A stretch of DNA of 64,000 bases, taken from positions 62,001 to 126,000 of the forward strand of contig JALJCO010003102.1 of the NCBI GenBank assembly GCA_023101725.1, in the 5' to 3' direction. The translations under genes and the position numbers were made by a program. This stretch comes from Atherinomorus stipes (Eukaryota; Chordata; Actinopteri; Atheriniformes; Atherinidae). The notes beneath the pieces were generated by a model. The model was not told the DNA's origin, ran no database searches, and was given only the letters and a program-made list of their open reading frames with translations. Shown here piece after piece: positions 1 to 12,469 of the stretch; position 1 is the first letter of the stretch, and the number at the start of each line of letters is the position of its first letter.

Positions 1-360
1 GTTGTTTTGTTTTGTTTTGGTTTTGTTGGCGCAGCAGCAGTTAGCAGTCCGTTAGCTTTATTTGTTTACAGTAAGTGGTGCACGGGGGATCACGTGGGGG
101 ATGGAGAGCAGGGAGGGACAGAGACGAGACATAAAGGCATCGCTTCGTTCTTTCTATAAATTGCAAACTACCATTTCCTGCCTTTCGGTGCGAGTGGCAG
201 GAGTTGGTCAGAGTTTTTATAGAACTGCAGCTCTCACAGAGGTCTGTCTTTTTTCCTTCCTTTTTACAAATACATAATGTATTGACTACTGTCAGGATGG
301 AAGGACCATTTCACCCAGTATAACAAAAAGTGTTTCTGAGCAGGATTACCAACTGTGGCT
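1..360. repeat. TTAA-type MITE, partial (copy 1, right part)
   Basis: This dispersed repeat matches 27330-27676 along its whole length. Shared blocks include the GTTTT-rich start, the AGTGGTGCAC stretch, CTGCAGCTCTCACAGAGGTC, ACTACTGTCAG.ATGGAAGGACC and the end GGATTACCAACTSTGGC. The left part lies outside the window. The right end is flanked by TTAA (361-364). I infer a nonautonomous DNA transposon with piggyBac-like TTAA target preference; no coding capacity is evident. Confidence 0.7.
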
Positions 361-364
361 TTAA

Positions 365-1481
365 AGGAGCCCTATCATGAAAAATAGACATTTACCGTAT
401 GAGCTTTGACCACATTAGCGTGCTATTAGCTCATAAAACCTTCAAGTGATTATTTTTCTTCATTCCATTCATTTGAGTAATCTTTTTGAATCTATAGGAA
501 TATTCAGTCCAAGTTCCAGCCTCCTGCAAACGGTTGTCTTAGAAATACCTTCGTGTTTATTATTTCACCAATCATGAAGTGGCAAAGACGGGTGTGCATC
601 ACAGCAAGACACATCCTAACCTTCAAGCTTCCTAACCTATCCACTCTTTCTGAGGAGGAAGCCAACAGCCTGCTGGAAGACTCTCTGAGACAGGCAGCCA
701 TCAGCAAACAGAAATTTGCTCCGGAGTTCAGAAGAAACGCTTCTCTTTCTTTTAACTCTAGACAACAGCAAGTTGGAAAAGATGTTGTTGCGTTCGGCAT
801 GGGAGTTTATTTTTTGCACCAAAAGCCGATCACCAGAAGTGGTTAGATTTTGACTTCAGGAGCAGAAAAAATCCTCAACTTTCCTGACTGTATCATGAAT
901 CTCGGGCAGTAAAGTGTTTTTTTTCTCAGGGAATACTTCTGAAACCTGACACAGTTCCCACAATAAAAACACCTCATGGAAAGACGGACACCAGAGGGGA
1001 GTAGCTCGCTAACCGTTAGCCTATGACTTGTTAGCTAGTGTACTTACTTGTCAGGGGTCTCTGTGGTACTGCATGTAGGCCTACTTTAAACACCATTTCA
1101 GACTCTGGGTTGAGCGCATAAAGCTCCGTAACAGGGTGATCCATTTTATTTGACCAATTGGAGTCCGATAATCCATCAGTGTTTACAGACAACCATCCAT
1201 GTGAGTTAGTGGGTTGGTGTTAAAACAAAATCTGTTACCCTTCAGAATCTGTGACTGTTCCGTGGTGACGTCATTAAATGGCCATAAAACATCTCGAGAT
1301 TGGTTAAGAGCTTTTATGGTTCAGTGCAGTCATCCGTTTTACTTCTATGTTGGAAATTAGACATATAAAAAGATATAACACCAAATTTGTTATCTATAGT
1401 GGCAAGGAGAACATATCTAGCTTATACTGTATTTACCTGCAGTTGGCTAATGGAATGTTTGAAAAGCAGGATACAGCTCCT
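365..1481. repeat. TTAA-bounded DNA element, about 1.1 kb
   Basis: The ends form short inverted repeats: AAGGAGCCCTATCATG on the left, and GGATACAGCTCCTT on the right, whose reverse complement is AAGGAGCTGTATCC. TTAA flanks both ends (361-364 and 1482-1485). The left TTAA is shared with the neighbouring element that ends at 360. A coding-looking plus-strand stretch (about 553-846, 97 codons, rich in E, S and R) lies inside; I do not recognise its product and it may be a captured or decayed gene fragment. The TTAA boundary suggests piggyBac-type mobilisation, which is inference. Confidence 0.55.
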
Positions 1482-1516
1482 TTAAAATGTCTGCTCATCT
1501 ACCTTTCCCTTTCGGG

Positions 1517-1717
1517 CAGGTGGCCAAGTCCAGTCTTGGTGAGCCGCTATCCTGCAACTTTTAGATGCATCCCTTCTCCAACACACCTGGATTACCTCAT
1601 GTGCATGTCATTTAGCTCTGCAGAGGCCTGGTAACGAGCCATCCGGTGTGTTGAAGAAGGAATGCATCTAAAAGTTGCAGGATAGTGGCTCTCGCAGTCT
1701 GGACTTGGCCACCCCTG
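1517..1717. repeat. hAT-like palindromic MITE (copy A)
   Basis: Long inverted repeats run inward from CAGGTGGCCAAGTCCAG (left) and CTGGACTTGGCCACCCCTG (right); both arms contain the TGCAACTTTTAGATGCAT block. The core carries ACACACCTG and its partner GGTGTGTTG. The flanking 8-mers CTTTCGGG and CTTTAGTG match at 6 of 8 positions, consistent with an aged hAT 8-bp target duplication. Related copies lie at 12470, 18019 and 51320. This family looks like one that is abundant in teleost genomes. Confidence 0.8.
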
Positions 1718-3889
1718 CTTTAGTGTGTGACATACTGAGGGATGGTGATGAAACAACCTCAGTAGATAAACTGATAAATAATACCCAGGTTTCCTCAGCT
1801 CATTTCCTTTGATTGACTCAAGCTCACACTTAAAGGGAAATGAACCTGGGCAGGAGTGACAAGCCTATTTTATGTAATGCATTGTGGGCTTCTTAGGACC
1901 TCATATTTGTGCTTGCTGTCTGAAAAAAGCCACCATCCTCTTTCGTAGGAGTAGTTAATGAAGTGTGTTTCTGGGCTCTGTTGGCAGTTTGACAAAATCT
2001 CCGAGTGGGGCCATCCTTTTCCCATCCCCAGGAAAGCCAGGGCAGGGCGATGGCAATGAATTAGATTTTTCTTTCTGTCAGGGACAGACACGTGGAAGCA
2101 GCCTCCCTTTATTTTGTGGCTGTTGAAACAATTTCGATTTTTCCTTCTAACTAAAGCTCTAAAGCATCAAGTTATTTCTCACTTTCATAATTCAGGCAAA
2201 CAATTATGGCATTTAAATTTGACAATTACATAGTCTTTGTTTTAGCTACTTCACATGTCTATCGGAGCTTTTTTTTAGTAGAAATCGGTAATGAAATAAA
2301 AAAATTCAAGATGTATGTTGGTTCATCAAAACAATGGTGCAGCCTAAATAATTTTCCTTTGATTATTTTCTTTCCTGTGCTATTCTTGTAAGATTTTATA
2401 TACTTATAAAACCAGTTTGGTTTCTACATCTAACAAGACACAGAATCTATACTCTGCCCATGATAGATTCTGCCACGAGCTCCTGTGATAATATACTGTA
2501 GGTTTTGATACAGGCTACATTAGCCAAGATATGTATATCTTCACAAGTCTTTTGCACTTGTAATGCAAAACAAGTGACTTTTTTTTTTATTAATCCAGGA
2601 AGAGAAAAGAAATTAGACATCTGAAACGTCAAGCTAGCCCAAAGGTGGCTAAGTCTGTTTGTCTTGAAATACTTTTGAGAAGACACCTCAGCCAAGATGT
2701 ATTTGAACAATTTCTTTCTTTCTGTTATCTCAGCTCTACTTTGCAACACACTTTTGGGTGTTCCTTTAAAAAATAAAATCTCTATATGCAGAAACCAGTA
2801 AAGCAGTGAATATGCATGTATCAAACATGTTCAAGCTTGCAAAGTAAATTTCCATGATATCATTCAATCTTTGCAACTACACAAACTGTGCTGCGAAGCT
2901 AAACAACCACTTAAACATTAGTTGATGAGCTGTGCACTCTGCTGTCAAATAAACCAGATAAAAATTGCTCTTTGCTGACCATATGGCTAATCTACTTTGC
3001 ACCTCTGGTCCTACGTAATGCTCCATTTGTTTGTAATAAATTATCATGAGCTCACAAAATGAACCCTCAGCAGTCAGTTGGAGAGATATTGCACTGTGCC
3101 AGAAATTCTGTAAAGCACTCGGAACGTTCCAAGTTAAACCAACTGGGATTTCCCATTGGTTGCTATAGCTGGTGAGAGTATCAACCTTTTAAACATGTCA
3201 CAAACTCTATAATGCAATTACAGCATCAATTATATTTATTTTTACTGAATAATCTCAATTTTGTGTAGGCTGAAAAGAGGATTGTAAAGTTAAGCAGGCT
3301 AAAGGAATGTATTAAGTTTTATTGCACTGATGACAAAAAACGGCATTTTACAAAATGATAAGAATTCTTTTATTAATCAGTTTGTTATGAGGGTAATAAA
3401 GTCATGATAAACTATCCCAATACTGTTTTGAAAAAGAGAAAATTAAGGGAAAGTTGTTGTGGTTTGAGGTGTTGCTTGCAAATATAAAGAACACATCAGA
3501 GGATATTCCAGGTTGCACTCTATCACCTAAATGCACATTTTTCTAGTGTCTAACGGGCTTGTCGAGATACTGAATACGGATTTGCACTTTTGTTAAAAAG
3601 GGTGTTCAGTTCTTCCTGAGCCAGTTTCATGGTCTTACTTGCAGTGGAGAATCTAACAGTCTTAGCTGAACTGTTTCTAGTGCCTGTGTAAAAGTCCAGG
3701 ATCAAGTAAAAGTTACTCTGCTCAAAGTTTATGTGCACTACATGAAAAAAAGAAAAAAATGGTGTCCATGAAAAGGGAAAAGACGCAGTAGTTGAGCTCT
3801 TGCGTATTTATATAATAACTGTCAAACAGTTGCAGTTCAGATTCACATTCACTTAATTGCCGTTGCAACAAGCACAACAACAATGAAAG
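1718..3889. other. unique AT-rich intergenic sequence
   Basis: No exon, RNA gene or classifiable repeat was recognised. The short ORFs here have no family resemblance and their lengths fit chance. Confidence 0.5.
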
Positions 3890-4545
3890 GCGCAGGCCTT
3901 TCAGTGCTTTTGAAAAAAAAATACTACAAAAATACTAAAAATAAATAGTATATAAACACTAAAACACAATAAAAAATATATATATAAATAAAAAAAAATC
4001 AAAACTGTAACAAAACAACTCTGACATATAAAAAAGAAAAGGTGGGTGCTAAAATGATATTGTGATCTCCATATGTTTCCTGGGGTGGATATTGTGCAGG
4101 TTATGCATTGCACAGATTAAAGTAAAGGGGTATTTATGGCCCTGACAACAGTTGGAAAGAAGCTGTTTTTCTGTCTGGTTGTACTGGTTTTGATGGCCCT
4201 GCACCGTCTGCCTGATGGCAGTAGCTTGAACAGGAGGTGGCCCGGGTGGAAGGACTCCTTCACGATGGCATTGGATGTCCTGAGGCAGAAGGAGCCATGA
4301 AGGTCCTCCAGTGTGGGTTGAGGGCACCCAATGACCTTCTCAGCCATTTTGGTCACCCTCTGGAGCTGTTTGCCACTGTGCAGCTGGCAAACCACGCATC
4401 GAGGCAGTAGGTGAAAATACTCTCCGTGGTGGAGCGGTAAAAAGACACAAGCATTCTCTGGCTGATGCTCTTCCTGAGGATTTTCAGGAGGTGGAGTCTT
4501 TTTTGTGTAATGTTTTTGTGCAATGTTGGTGCATTCATGCTTTAG
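3890..4545 (-). mobile_element. 5'-truncated L2-like LINE, 3' end of ORF2
   Basis: Read on the minus strand, 4538 to about 4117 encodes the C-terminal tail of a non-LTR retrotransposon ORF2. It has a segment around SFYRSTTESIFTYC, then a region ending in LFKLLPSGRR and NSFFPTVVRAIN, which is the pattern at the end of L2/CR1-group fish LINE polyproteins. A frameshift separates the first part (4353-4538) from the second (4117-4395). The reverse transcriptase catalytic domain is absent, so this is a dead-on-arrival copy. The A/T-rich 3' tail (reverse complement of about 3905-4045) follows. The family is known from its proteins; the exact clade is inferred. Confidence 0.8.
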
Positions 4546-5589
4546 GCTGCTCTACCAACAAAAAATTTAAAAGCAAATTCTAATAACACAAAATACATGA
4601 TTGCAACCATGCACCATCTGAAACCCTATCCTCAATAAACTGCATGAGCACAATACTCATTAAGCTCTTATCATCTTAAGGTTTGCTCAGTGAAGCATGC
4701 TGTCAGTGTTACAATCCTCTAATTTCTTCAAAGATTTTTGCATTCATCCATTGTTCTCAAAGATTGTGTAATAACCCACTCAGGCAGCGAGCTCTGCTCC
4801 AGCATACTGCATCTCAGCTGCTCTCCTCTGAAAATCTACTTGATCTAATGGTTTAATGAAGTGAACGACAAGAAATCTTTAAGCACAAGAACAATAGAGT
4901 GCAGTGGCCATTAATCACTCATTCTGAGCGTGTCTGCCTGGTCATTCCCCTTATCACAGCACTGCAGTCACGCCACTGCCACAGCACCATATTTAAGTCA
5001 CAGTGGCAGCACACCCCTTTGAACACACTGTTTAGAACATCTTTAGGATGTGATACACTTTACATTTTAATCAATAATTCATCAAAACAGCTTTAAATGT
5101 CAATGTTTGAGGAGACACGACAATTACTGAAGGAGCTTGTTATCCAACAAGCTGTAAACAAGTAAGTAATTCATGTAAATAAAGACAAACCAGTAAAGCT
5201 TTAGATCATAACATAGAAGTACGGTATGTAAGTGGGGTTATAACAGTGTTTTTTCTGTTGAAATGTTTTGTGCTGAAACATTGGCCAACTGTAGAGTATC
5301 TCTATGACCAGAGGACAGTAAAAACATCAAGTCAGATCTAAGATCACAAGGAATATAAGTCATAGCCTCAGCAGCCGCTTCCATATCCTGCTCTCTGAAG
5401 GAAATATGCTGCCCCCGTATTAACAAACAGGGTCAGGGTCAGCTTCATACCCTCTACTATTATATCTCTCAGCAAGCATAAACCCCTCAACTCAGTTGCT
5501 ACCTTTGAAGCAGACAGTTGTGCTGACAATCCTATGTAGGCAAACGTAAGTCATGTCTGCACGCACAGACATAACAGTCCACTTGCACA
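4546..5589. other. unique intergenic sequence
   Basis: AT-rich sequence with no gene or repeat recognised on either strand. Confidence 0.5.
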
Positions 5590-5762
5590 CACATTCATGG
5601 ATCTTTAGAGGGAATTTCTCTTCTTCTAATCTTGTCTTGTAAAATCCAATTTAATATGGTGGTTTTTATGTTATCTATTTATTGCCTTGTCTTTTAGCAT
5701 GGTACTGACCCGAACAAAATGAATTTCCCCTCATGGACAATGAAGAACATCTATCTATCATG
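5590..5762 (+). repeat. possible LINE 3' tail fragment
   Basis: The block AATGAATTTCCCCTCATGG followed by ACAATGAAGAACATCTATC resembles the conserved 3' end of fish LINEs, which finishes in a short (ATCT)n-like tail. Only the terminal piece is visible and the left boundary is a guess. Confidence 0.4.
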
Positions 5763-7944
5763 GCAAATTAAGGCAAGAAAGAACATAAATTGCATTGTTA
5801 AGATCTTTTGGCATCACATGCCAACAGCACAGTTTTAACGCATTTACATATTTTACTCTGTAGGAAGGCTGGAAGACTATGCAACTGAAAGAAAGACTTT
5901 CCCTCCTTAAATGTTTGCAAGATGGCAGAATGCACTCAATTATGTTGCTCAAGTAAGTACATTCACACAACCATAGACATTATCTACCAGACAGAAAACT
6001 GGAAGCGTTTTCTTTTTCAAGAGCAGTTGTAGTGAGAACAGGCAGAACAACGATTGATAATATAGTTTAACTTGACTTCTATCTGTAAGATTTTTTTAAA
6101 AAAGAAGAAAATCTGTTCATGTCTGTCTTTCTTTTTGAAGCTGTTTTGTTATTTTGGTTTTTCTGTTTTCAGCAAGAAGCCCCCTTTTGAAGGCAAAAGC
6201 ACTGACAATCCCTAATGATAAGGCAATGAAGCTGCCATAAAGTGCTGGGATAACAATTTGTGATCAGCAGGTGTGTCAACATTCTCATCTTATCAGGCCA
6301 TTTCACACCAGCTTGCACTCCAATGAATATTATTTCATATTATCATATGCTTTGCAGATGCTGGTCAATGATATGTCTGCTCCTGACTAACTCCCTTCCC
6401 AGTAAACACAGAGTTTATGAACCAAGTTTATCTGTTGTATAAAACTTAAAGTTCAGTAAAGGATGCAATGCATTGAGACTGAACTGTGTCCTTAAAGATG
6501 CTGGCATTGTCTGAACAAATTTAGATCTTTTAATAGTTCCATAATCAGATATTAAAACACAGTAGAGAAAAATCCCTAATGATGCATTATGTGCAAAAGG
6601 AATCTAGTTTGGTTTTGAATGGACATTCATTGATAATGCAATTTGCTTCTGCCTCAAGTCTTGGAGTTCCATTCATAAATGGGCTCAATAAATTCCTCAG
6701 TGGCTGCACTTGATAAAAACAAGATATGAAAAATAAGAAATGAGGCTGCATGTGTCAGTGAGGATTAATTTCCATTTGCTGATATGACCAAGGTCGAGGT
6801 TTGGCTGAATACCTTTGAGAATTCTTTTTCAGATCCATTATTCATCAGAAATGTGCAAGAATCCAACACATGTGGGGTTACTTATTGCAAGCAAACAGTT
6901 TTGATTGTCCTCAAGGCAACAAAGACAGAGGATTTCATGACATGTCCAGATAAGAATTGATGAAGACCTTGCAGAGGAAAATAAACCTTTGGTCTAAAAT
7001 GACTACAGGAGGAATGTATTGCATAAGAAGATCTTTTCTGATCAACTGGTCCAATCTTTCAGGAAGGATTTCACAAACTGCTGGAAGCTATTGGACTCTG
7101 TGCTCTGGCATGCAATGAAAATACAGAGATATTGAACTGACTGTTGGTGAGTAACAGGGAAAAATAGAACAAAGCATCCCTGACAAACCCAGGTATGTAT
7201 AAAAAGCAGAGAAAAAGACTGATGAAATGCTAGCTATAGAAAAAGTGATAACTTACAGAAACATACTGTAGAGTCATTAAGAGTGGCTTCTTTGTTGCAC
7301 ATTCAAACCTGAATTAAGAAATGATCGCCATCGGTGTACAAATTATGCAAGTGACCTGATTTCTGGCACTAACAATATAGTTAAATGGTACAATTCTACA
7401 CAAGCTTAGAGTATCTTAGATATGCAAGATGCTTAAGATTTTGTAGTGCAACAGCTGAATTGGCCTCTGTGAATGCTGACAAAGTGGTGGTGTCTCACAC
7501 TGAACCTGGTGAGTAGGGCACTTACCCAAAGCACATTTTTTAACCTTTGAACGCTATTGTGTAGCTTGCTGTTGTATTTTGAGAATATTTACGACTTGTT
7601 AAGCCCTTGCCTGTACATCTGTAACAAAAGTCTAAGTCTGGAAGGATGCAGTTTGAGACCAAGTGTGGGTTTCCTATATCTCTGCACCTAATCAGATTTT
7701 TGAATGAGAAAATTATGGTCATTACAGCTGCAGCTCAACTGTGAAATAAGTTAGCAAATAGCAATCTTTGCACATACTATATGTTGCAGATGTATTTACA
7801 GGACTTTCCCTGTAAATACAAAGTTGCTTAAGCCATTTTCTTTAAATAGGCTTTTTTCAAGCTTGTATTTGTAGCTTTAAAGACCAATGGGCAAACTCTG
7901 CGGGAAAAGTGTGAAACCAGGGGTGAAGTTTTTAATTGTAATTC
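5763..7944. other. unique intergenic sequence
   Basis: No coding exon, RNA gene or defined repeat was recognised. Parts such as 6640-7000 are less simple in composition and could hold conserved noncoding sequence, but this cannot be judged from one genome. Confidence 0.45.
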
Positions 7945-8530
7945 TTTCTTGATCCACTAGGGGCTGGCTCCAGAACAGAGCAAATCCCCATAGACCTCCA
8001 TGTTAAAAAGACCAACTTCACAGCAGAAATGAACATGTTTACAGCCTGGTTCAAAAAAGTCATTTTAGGTTTAATAGGTCAAGTTTACTTCATGTCAACT
8101 GTGAGGGGGTGAATTTTTTTTATATCACTCATCCGTTTAGATGTTATTTAATCTTGAAATTACGCATAATTAGGAGCGTGTTCTTTTAAATTGACATCCG
8201 GCAGATCGGAAGCCGGCCTGCTTCTGATCTTCCGCATGTGTTTGCTGTGTTTCTTTTTGAAAGAGTAATGTCTTATACGCGTCATAGCCATGAGTAAACA
8301 GATTTTCTTATTCATAAGCCAGAGGTGAGACAGCTCGGGGTTGAGTGTACAATATCACTCAGCTCCAACTGGAGATCTGCCGCTCTTTCAAACAAGTGGT
8401 TTAATTATAAAGATTTATTTACATCTGTTTTAGTGAAAAAGGACACTTTTTTCAGTGACTTTTACAATGAGGTGAGTAAAAAATCCATTAAGTTGCGAAG
8501 TGGAATTTTGAGTTTGCATTTACTGTAAAA
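7945..8530. repeat. dispersed repeat, long copy
   Basis: It starts near CCACTAGGGGCTGGCTCCAG and includes AATCCCCATAGACCTCCATG and ACTGTGAGGGGGTGAATT, blocks I associate with a widespread teleost repeat. The second half (8262-8530) is repeated at 13598-13870 with about 90% identity by eye, for example GAGTAATGTCTTATAC and CAACTGGAGATCTGCCGCTC. Class and exact boundaries are unknown. Confidence 0.65.
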
Positions 8531-8559
8531 AGTCTTTTTTTTCTTTAGTGCTTCCAGTG

Positions 8560-8776
8560 CCTACTGGCAAGAATTACTTTGAGATGAAAATCATTATTAC
8601 ACATTTTATATCAAGAACAACTTCTGAGAACAACACACAATTGTCTCAGTCTGTATTTTCATATTTTGTACTATTGTATTTTTATTCCATCCACATACTG
8701 ACGACCATGACGACTTAATTTCCCTTTGGAGATAAATAAAGTTAACTATCTGCCTGCCTGTCTGCCTGCCTGTCTA
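8560..8776 (+). repeat. LINE 3' end fragment with short tandem tail
   Basis: ATTTCCCTTTGGAGATAAAT followed by AAAGTTAACTAT and a CTGC/CTGT tetranucleotide tail (8741-8775) matches the usual 3' terminus of fish L2/Rex-type LINEs. The upstream limit is uncertain and no coding part is present. Confidence 0.5.
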
Positions 8777-8829
8777 TCTCTTCCCACAAACCTGGCTCTA
8801 TTTATGACCCTAATGACCTCATCTCTGCT

Positions 8830-9729
8830 ATACTATATTGCGAAAAGTATTTGCTCACCTGTCTCGGCTCACATATGAGCTTGATTGACACCCCTTTTTC
8901 CCTTTTTCGGGTTCAATATTACGTTGGTCCACTTTTGCAGCTACAGTAGAACAGCTTCAACTCTTCTGGGAAGGCTGTCCACAAAGTTTAGGAGTGTGTT
9001 TATAGGAATTTTTGACCATTTTTCCAGAAGCGTATTTGTGAGGTCACACACTGATGCTGGACGAGAAGGCCTGGCTCTCAGTCTCCGCTCTAATTCATCC
9101 CAAAGGTGTTATGTGGGTTTGAGAGGTTAGGACTCTGTGCAGGCCAGTCAAGTTCCTCCACACAGGACTCTGCCATCCATGTCTTTATGGACCTGCTTTG
9201 TGCACTGGTGCACGGTCATGTTGGAAGAGCAAGGGGCCAGCTCCAAACTGTTCCCACAATGATGGGAACATGGAATTGTCCAAAATGTCTTGGTTTTCTG
9301 AAGGATTCAGAGTTCTTTTCAATTGAACTAAGGGGCCTAAAAAACAACCCCACACCATAATTCCCCCTCCACCAAACTTTACACTTGGCACAATGCAGTC
9401 AGATAACCATTGTCCTGGCAAACGCCAAACCCAGATTCATCCATCAGATTGCCAGATGGAGAAACACGATTCATCACTCCAGACAACGCGCTTCCACTGC
9501 TCTAGAGGAAATTTCATGACTGGATGTGTTGGACAGGTGGAATCCTATCACAGTTCCACACTGGAATTCACTGAACTCCGGAGAGCAAAACATTTTTTCA
9601 CAAGTGTTTGTAAAAACAGTCTGCATACCTAGGTGCTTCATTTTATACACCTGTGGCCATGGAAGTGATTGGAACACCTGATTCCCATAATTTGGATTGG
9701 TGAGCAAATACTTTTGGCAATATAGTGTA
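8830..9729 (-). mobile_element. Tc1/mariner transposon fossil with internal deletion
   Basis: The termini match each other: CTATATTGCGAAAAGTATTT on the left, and on the right AAATACTTTTGGCAATATAG, its near reverse complement, next to TA. Minus-strand translation of the right-end-distal part gives a Tc1-type transposase segment with GGGGIMVWGCF and [12 protein letters not shown], the region around the second catalytic Asp. Compared with the copy at 29757, about 325 bp of the middle is missing at roughly 9505 (junction near CTCTAGAGGAAATTTC), removing the mid-transposase. Stops and frameshifts make it non-functional. Expected full length is about 1.2-1.3 kb. Confidence 0.9.
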
Positions 9730-11711
9730 TTTTAGTCATTATTCCCCACAACACATATAATCAGGTTTATCTTACTTTGCTGTGAGAAACATTGTCTCTG
9801 TTTCCTTCTTGTCATGTTTTGTGTTGGACCTGCAACTTCAGAGCTCTTTGTTTAATGAATAAATGTCACTGTATTTCCTTCATATTCCCGGTTCTTTTCT
9901 TCACAGTAACAATTTAGCAATGAATAAAGGTGGTTGAAATTCAAATTAAACAAATCTGCAACACAGGGGTAAAAAAGCATGTTTGTTCAACTTATTCCAT
10001 ACTGTGGAAATATGTTGATAGTGTGAGCAATAAAATACAAACACCGAGGGGAAAAAAGATAGAAAAAAGATTAAAAATCCATTGATTCAGTAATCCCTAG
10101 ATCTTGTGTCAATAAGGAGTGAGGCAATTTGTTCCAGGCTGTTTGGTCAGGCTTTGAAATCTAGGTTTTAATCAGATTTTTGGCATGTTAATGCTTTTCT
10201 CATGCATCTTCAGTAGGGTCATTATGTAAGAGTCAATACAATCAGTAAACTCATTCAAGCTGGACATGTGACCAGCTCTTTGCGATTCACACTTCAATGT
10301 TTCATTAATTCCTCTGGAATGAAATTCAGAATCACAGTGTCCCTATTCTGCTCCCCTAATCTAATAACCGTAATGATACAGATTTCTAAATTCAATCAGC
10401 TTTAATCTAGGGGGATATAGATGCCTTCAAAAGGGAGAGAAAATGGTCCCAGCTGGTAAGCGGTGAAACTCTTATGAAAAATGTAGCTACTTTACTGTGA
10501 TAAGGACTTCCATGTGGAGGATACATTTGCTAAGAGATGATGTGACTTCTGAGTAAAAATGGCTTTATGCATTAAGCCTCTTTTTTTTTATTGATTCAGA
10601 CTGTTTTGTGGCTCAGATATGATGTTGGAAAGCCTCTGGATTGTTGATATCAGGCAAATCTATAAAAATTACTTGAGAGTCACCGAGATCGTTTTGTTTA
10701 TTGGATCTTTGAACTCTAATATGTCACTTTTAGGGGGAATTAGAAAGAAATGTAATATATTAGATACAGATATGTTTTCTTTAGTACAGAATAAGAAATA
10801 AAAAAGAATGACTAGATGGTATGAGTCTTATCCCTGGTCTGATACGTTGAACTTTTATATTTGTACAGTAGCATCCTCAAAATGGACATATCAAATCCTG
10901 GCTCTACAGAGGTGCATTTTGCATATATAAGTATTCGGATAGAGAATAATTAAATCTTTATTTTTCCTAGATGTAATTAAATGTTGTGACCCTTATAAGT
11001 GCTCCGACTCTCCAAACAGAAAGCACGTCAGGAAGAGCATATTCAGATCACAATCTCATATCCATTTTCCATTTAATGAAAAACATAGAACTTAAAAACC
11101 TTAAAGTATAATTGTCCATATATAACTTATTGATTTAACATTAATAGTAACATTAATAACTGATTATAATTCAGCACTCCTTTCATTGATATTTCCTTGT
11201 CATGCATTTGACTAACTATACCAGGAAAGCAAGAGTCCCATGATCCACAAGAATAAAGTAGATCTAAAATGATGAGGTATCATAATGGATAAAGTCTAAT
11301 TGCTACCTGTAACACTAACAATGTCACAGGTAACAATTGTGACAGCTGGCACAAAAAATTCCAGCACCCTACAAGTGAAACAGCTGAATGCAGGCTTTTC
11401 TGATTATCCTTTATTGTAGCTGCACCCAACATCCGCCTACTGAGGTGCAATGAGACTTAAATCTCTCATGTGGGTGTGCAGTAGCTTTAAGTCACTTTTC
11501 CTTATTGTATGGCATGACCAGTGTCACAGTGAGTGTTTTCTTTTATATGAACAAAATAACATGGCCTGTCTCGTTGGGAAAGAACCAGTAGCATAATAGT
11601 GAGGAGTGCTTTGCTACAAAAGTATATAAGTTTTTTTTTTTTTTCTGTGAAATATCTGACTGAAATGCAAAATAATGGGTTATCTGCTCAACTCCACTAC
11701 TTCTTGAAGGA
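9730..11711. other. unique intergenic sequence
   Basis: AT-rich, with no gene or classifiable repeat seen. A poly-T run occurs at about 11630-11644. Confidence 0.45.
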
Positions 11712-11860
11712 AGCCAGCTCCTTTATTTCCTGTCTTTTATAACTGGACAAACTGATTAATCCAGGTGTGCCCAACCTCAGTAACAATGACGACAATGACC
11801 AGACACATCTGGATTAATCAGTTTGTCCAATAATGAAAGACAGGAAACAAAAGAGCTGGC
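11712..11860. repeat. small foldback MITE
   Basis: The two arms are near-perfect reverse complements: AGCCAGCTCCTTTATTTCCT, then GACAAACTGATTAATCCAG, on the left, mirrored by CTGGATTAATCAGTTTGTC and GAAAGACAGGAAACAAAAGA on the right. The loop is about 30 nt. It abuts the TTAA-bounded element beginning at 11865. Confidence 0.75.
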
Positions 11861-11864
11861 TTAA

Positions 11865-12434
11865 AGGCAGGGTGGATGATGTTTTCTAGGAGCATTTTTT
11901 AATATATTGCAAAGTCTTCCACCCCGATGCAGCCAATTAATGAAATATTTTGACACAAAAATTTTAAAAATAATCACCTGTGGAATGGACAGGACTCAAA
12001 AAAGCCCCATCCAATGAAATTGTAATGGCCCGTGCTTATTGATTGAATGATTATATGTCCATCCATCTCACAGTGCTCACGAACATAGCTGTTCGCTGCT
12101 CTTATCTATGCAGCTGTTTGCGCTTAAAATCCACGGAAAAAAAAACAAAAAAACAAACGTGGATCAAGTCACGGAGGTGTTTTTGTTTGCAGTGAGGATG
12201 TTTTACACTGCAGAAGAAGTTGGAGGTGAGGGAATTATCGCTTTTAGAAACGTGGTTCCTCTGCCTACTGGCAAGCTAACAAGCTAGCCACTCGGCTGTT
12301 CTCAGTTATCTTCGCCGACAACCATCGGCGCACACGTTCCTGTGCTCTGGAGACGTGATTTCGGGTGGGTGTATTTTTTTTTTTTTTAAATGTAGCTTGC
12401 TCAAACTGTTTTTCCACGATCCCCTACCCTGCCT
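11865..12434. repeat. TTAA-bounded MITE (relative of the 26409 element)
   Basis: TTAA occurs at 11861-11864 and 12435-12438, with terminal inverted repeat AGGCAGGGTGGATGAT (left) and CTACCCTGCCT (right). The right third, in reverse complement, aligns with the left third of the 26409-27676 element: shared AAACAGTTYRAGCAAG, GAGTGGMTAGCTTGTTAGCTT and GGAAYGTGYGCGCC blocks. No coding potential is seen. Confidence 0.7.
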
Positions 12435-12469
12435 TTAAGTTCAGGAAGTAGTGGAGTTGTGCATATAGC

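Noticed and set aside
4049..4327. Minus-strand 92-codon open frame over the LINE fragment
   Set aside because: It is an out-of-frame shadow of the LINE ORF2 tail encoded by 4117-4395.
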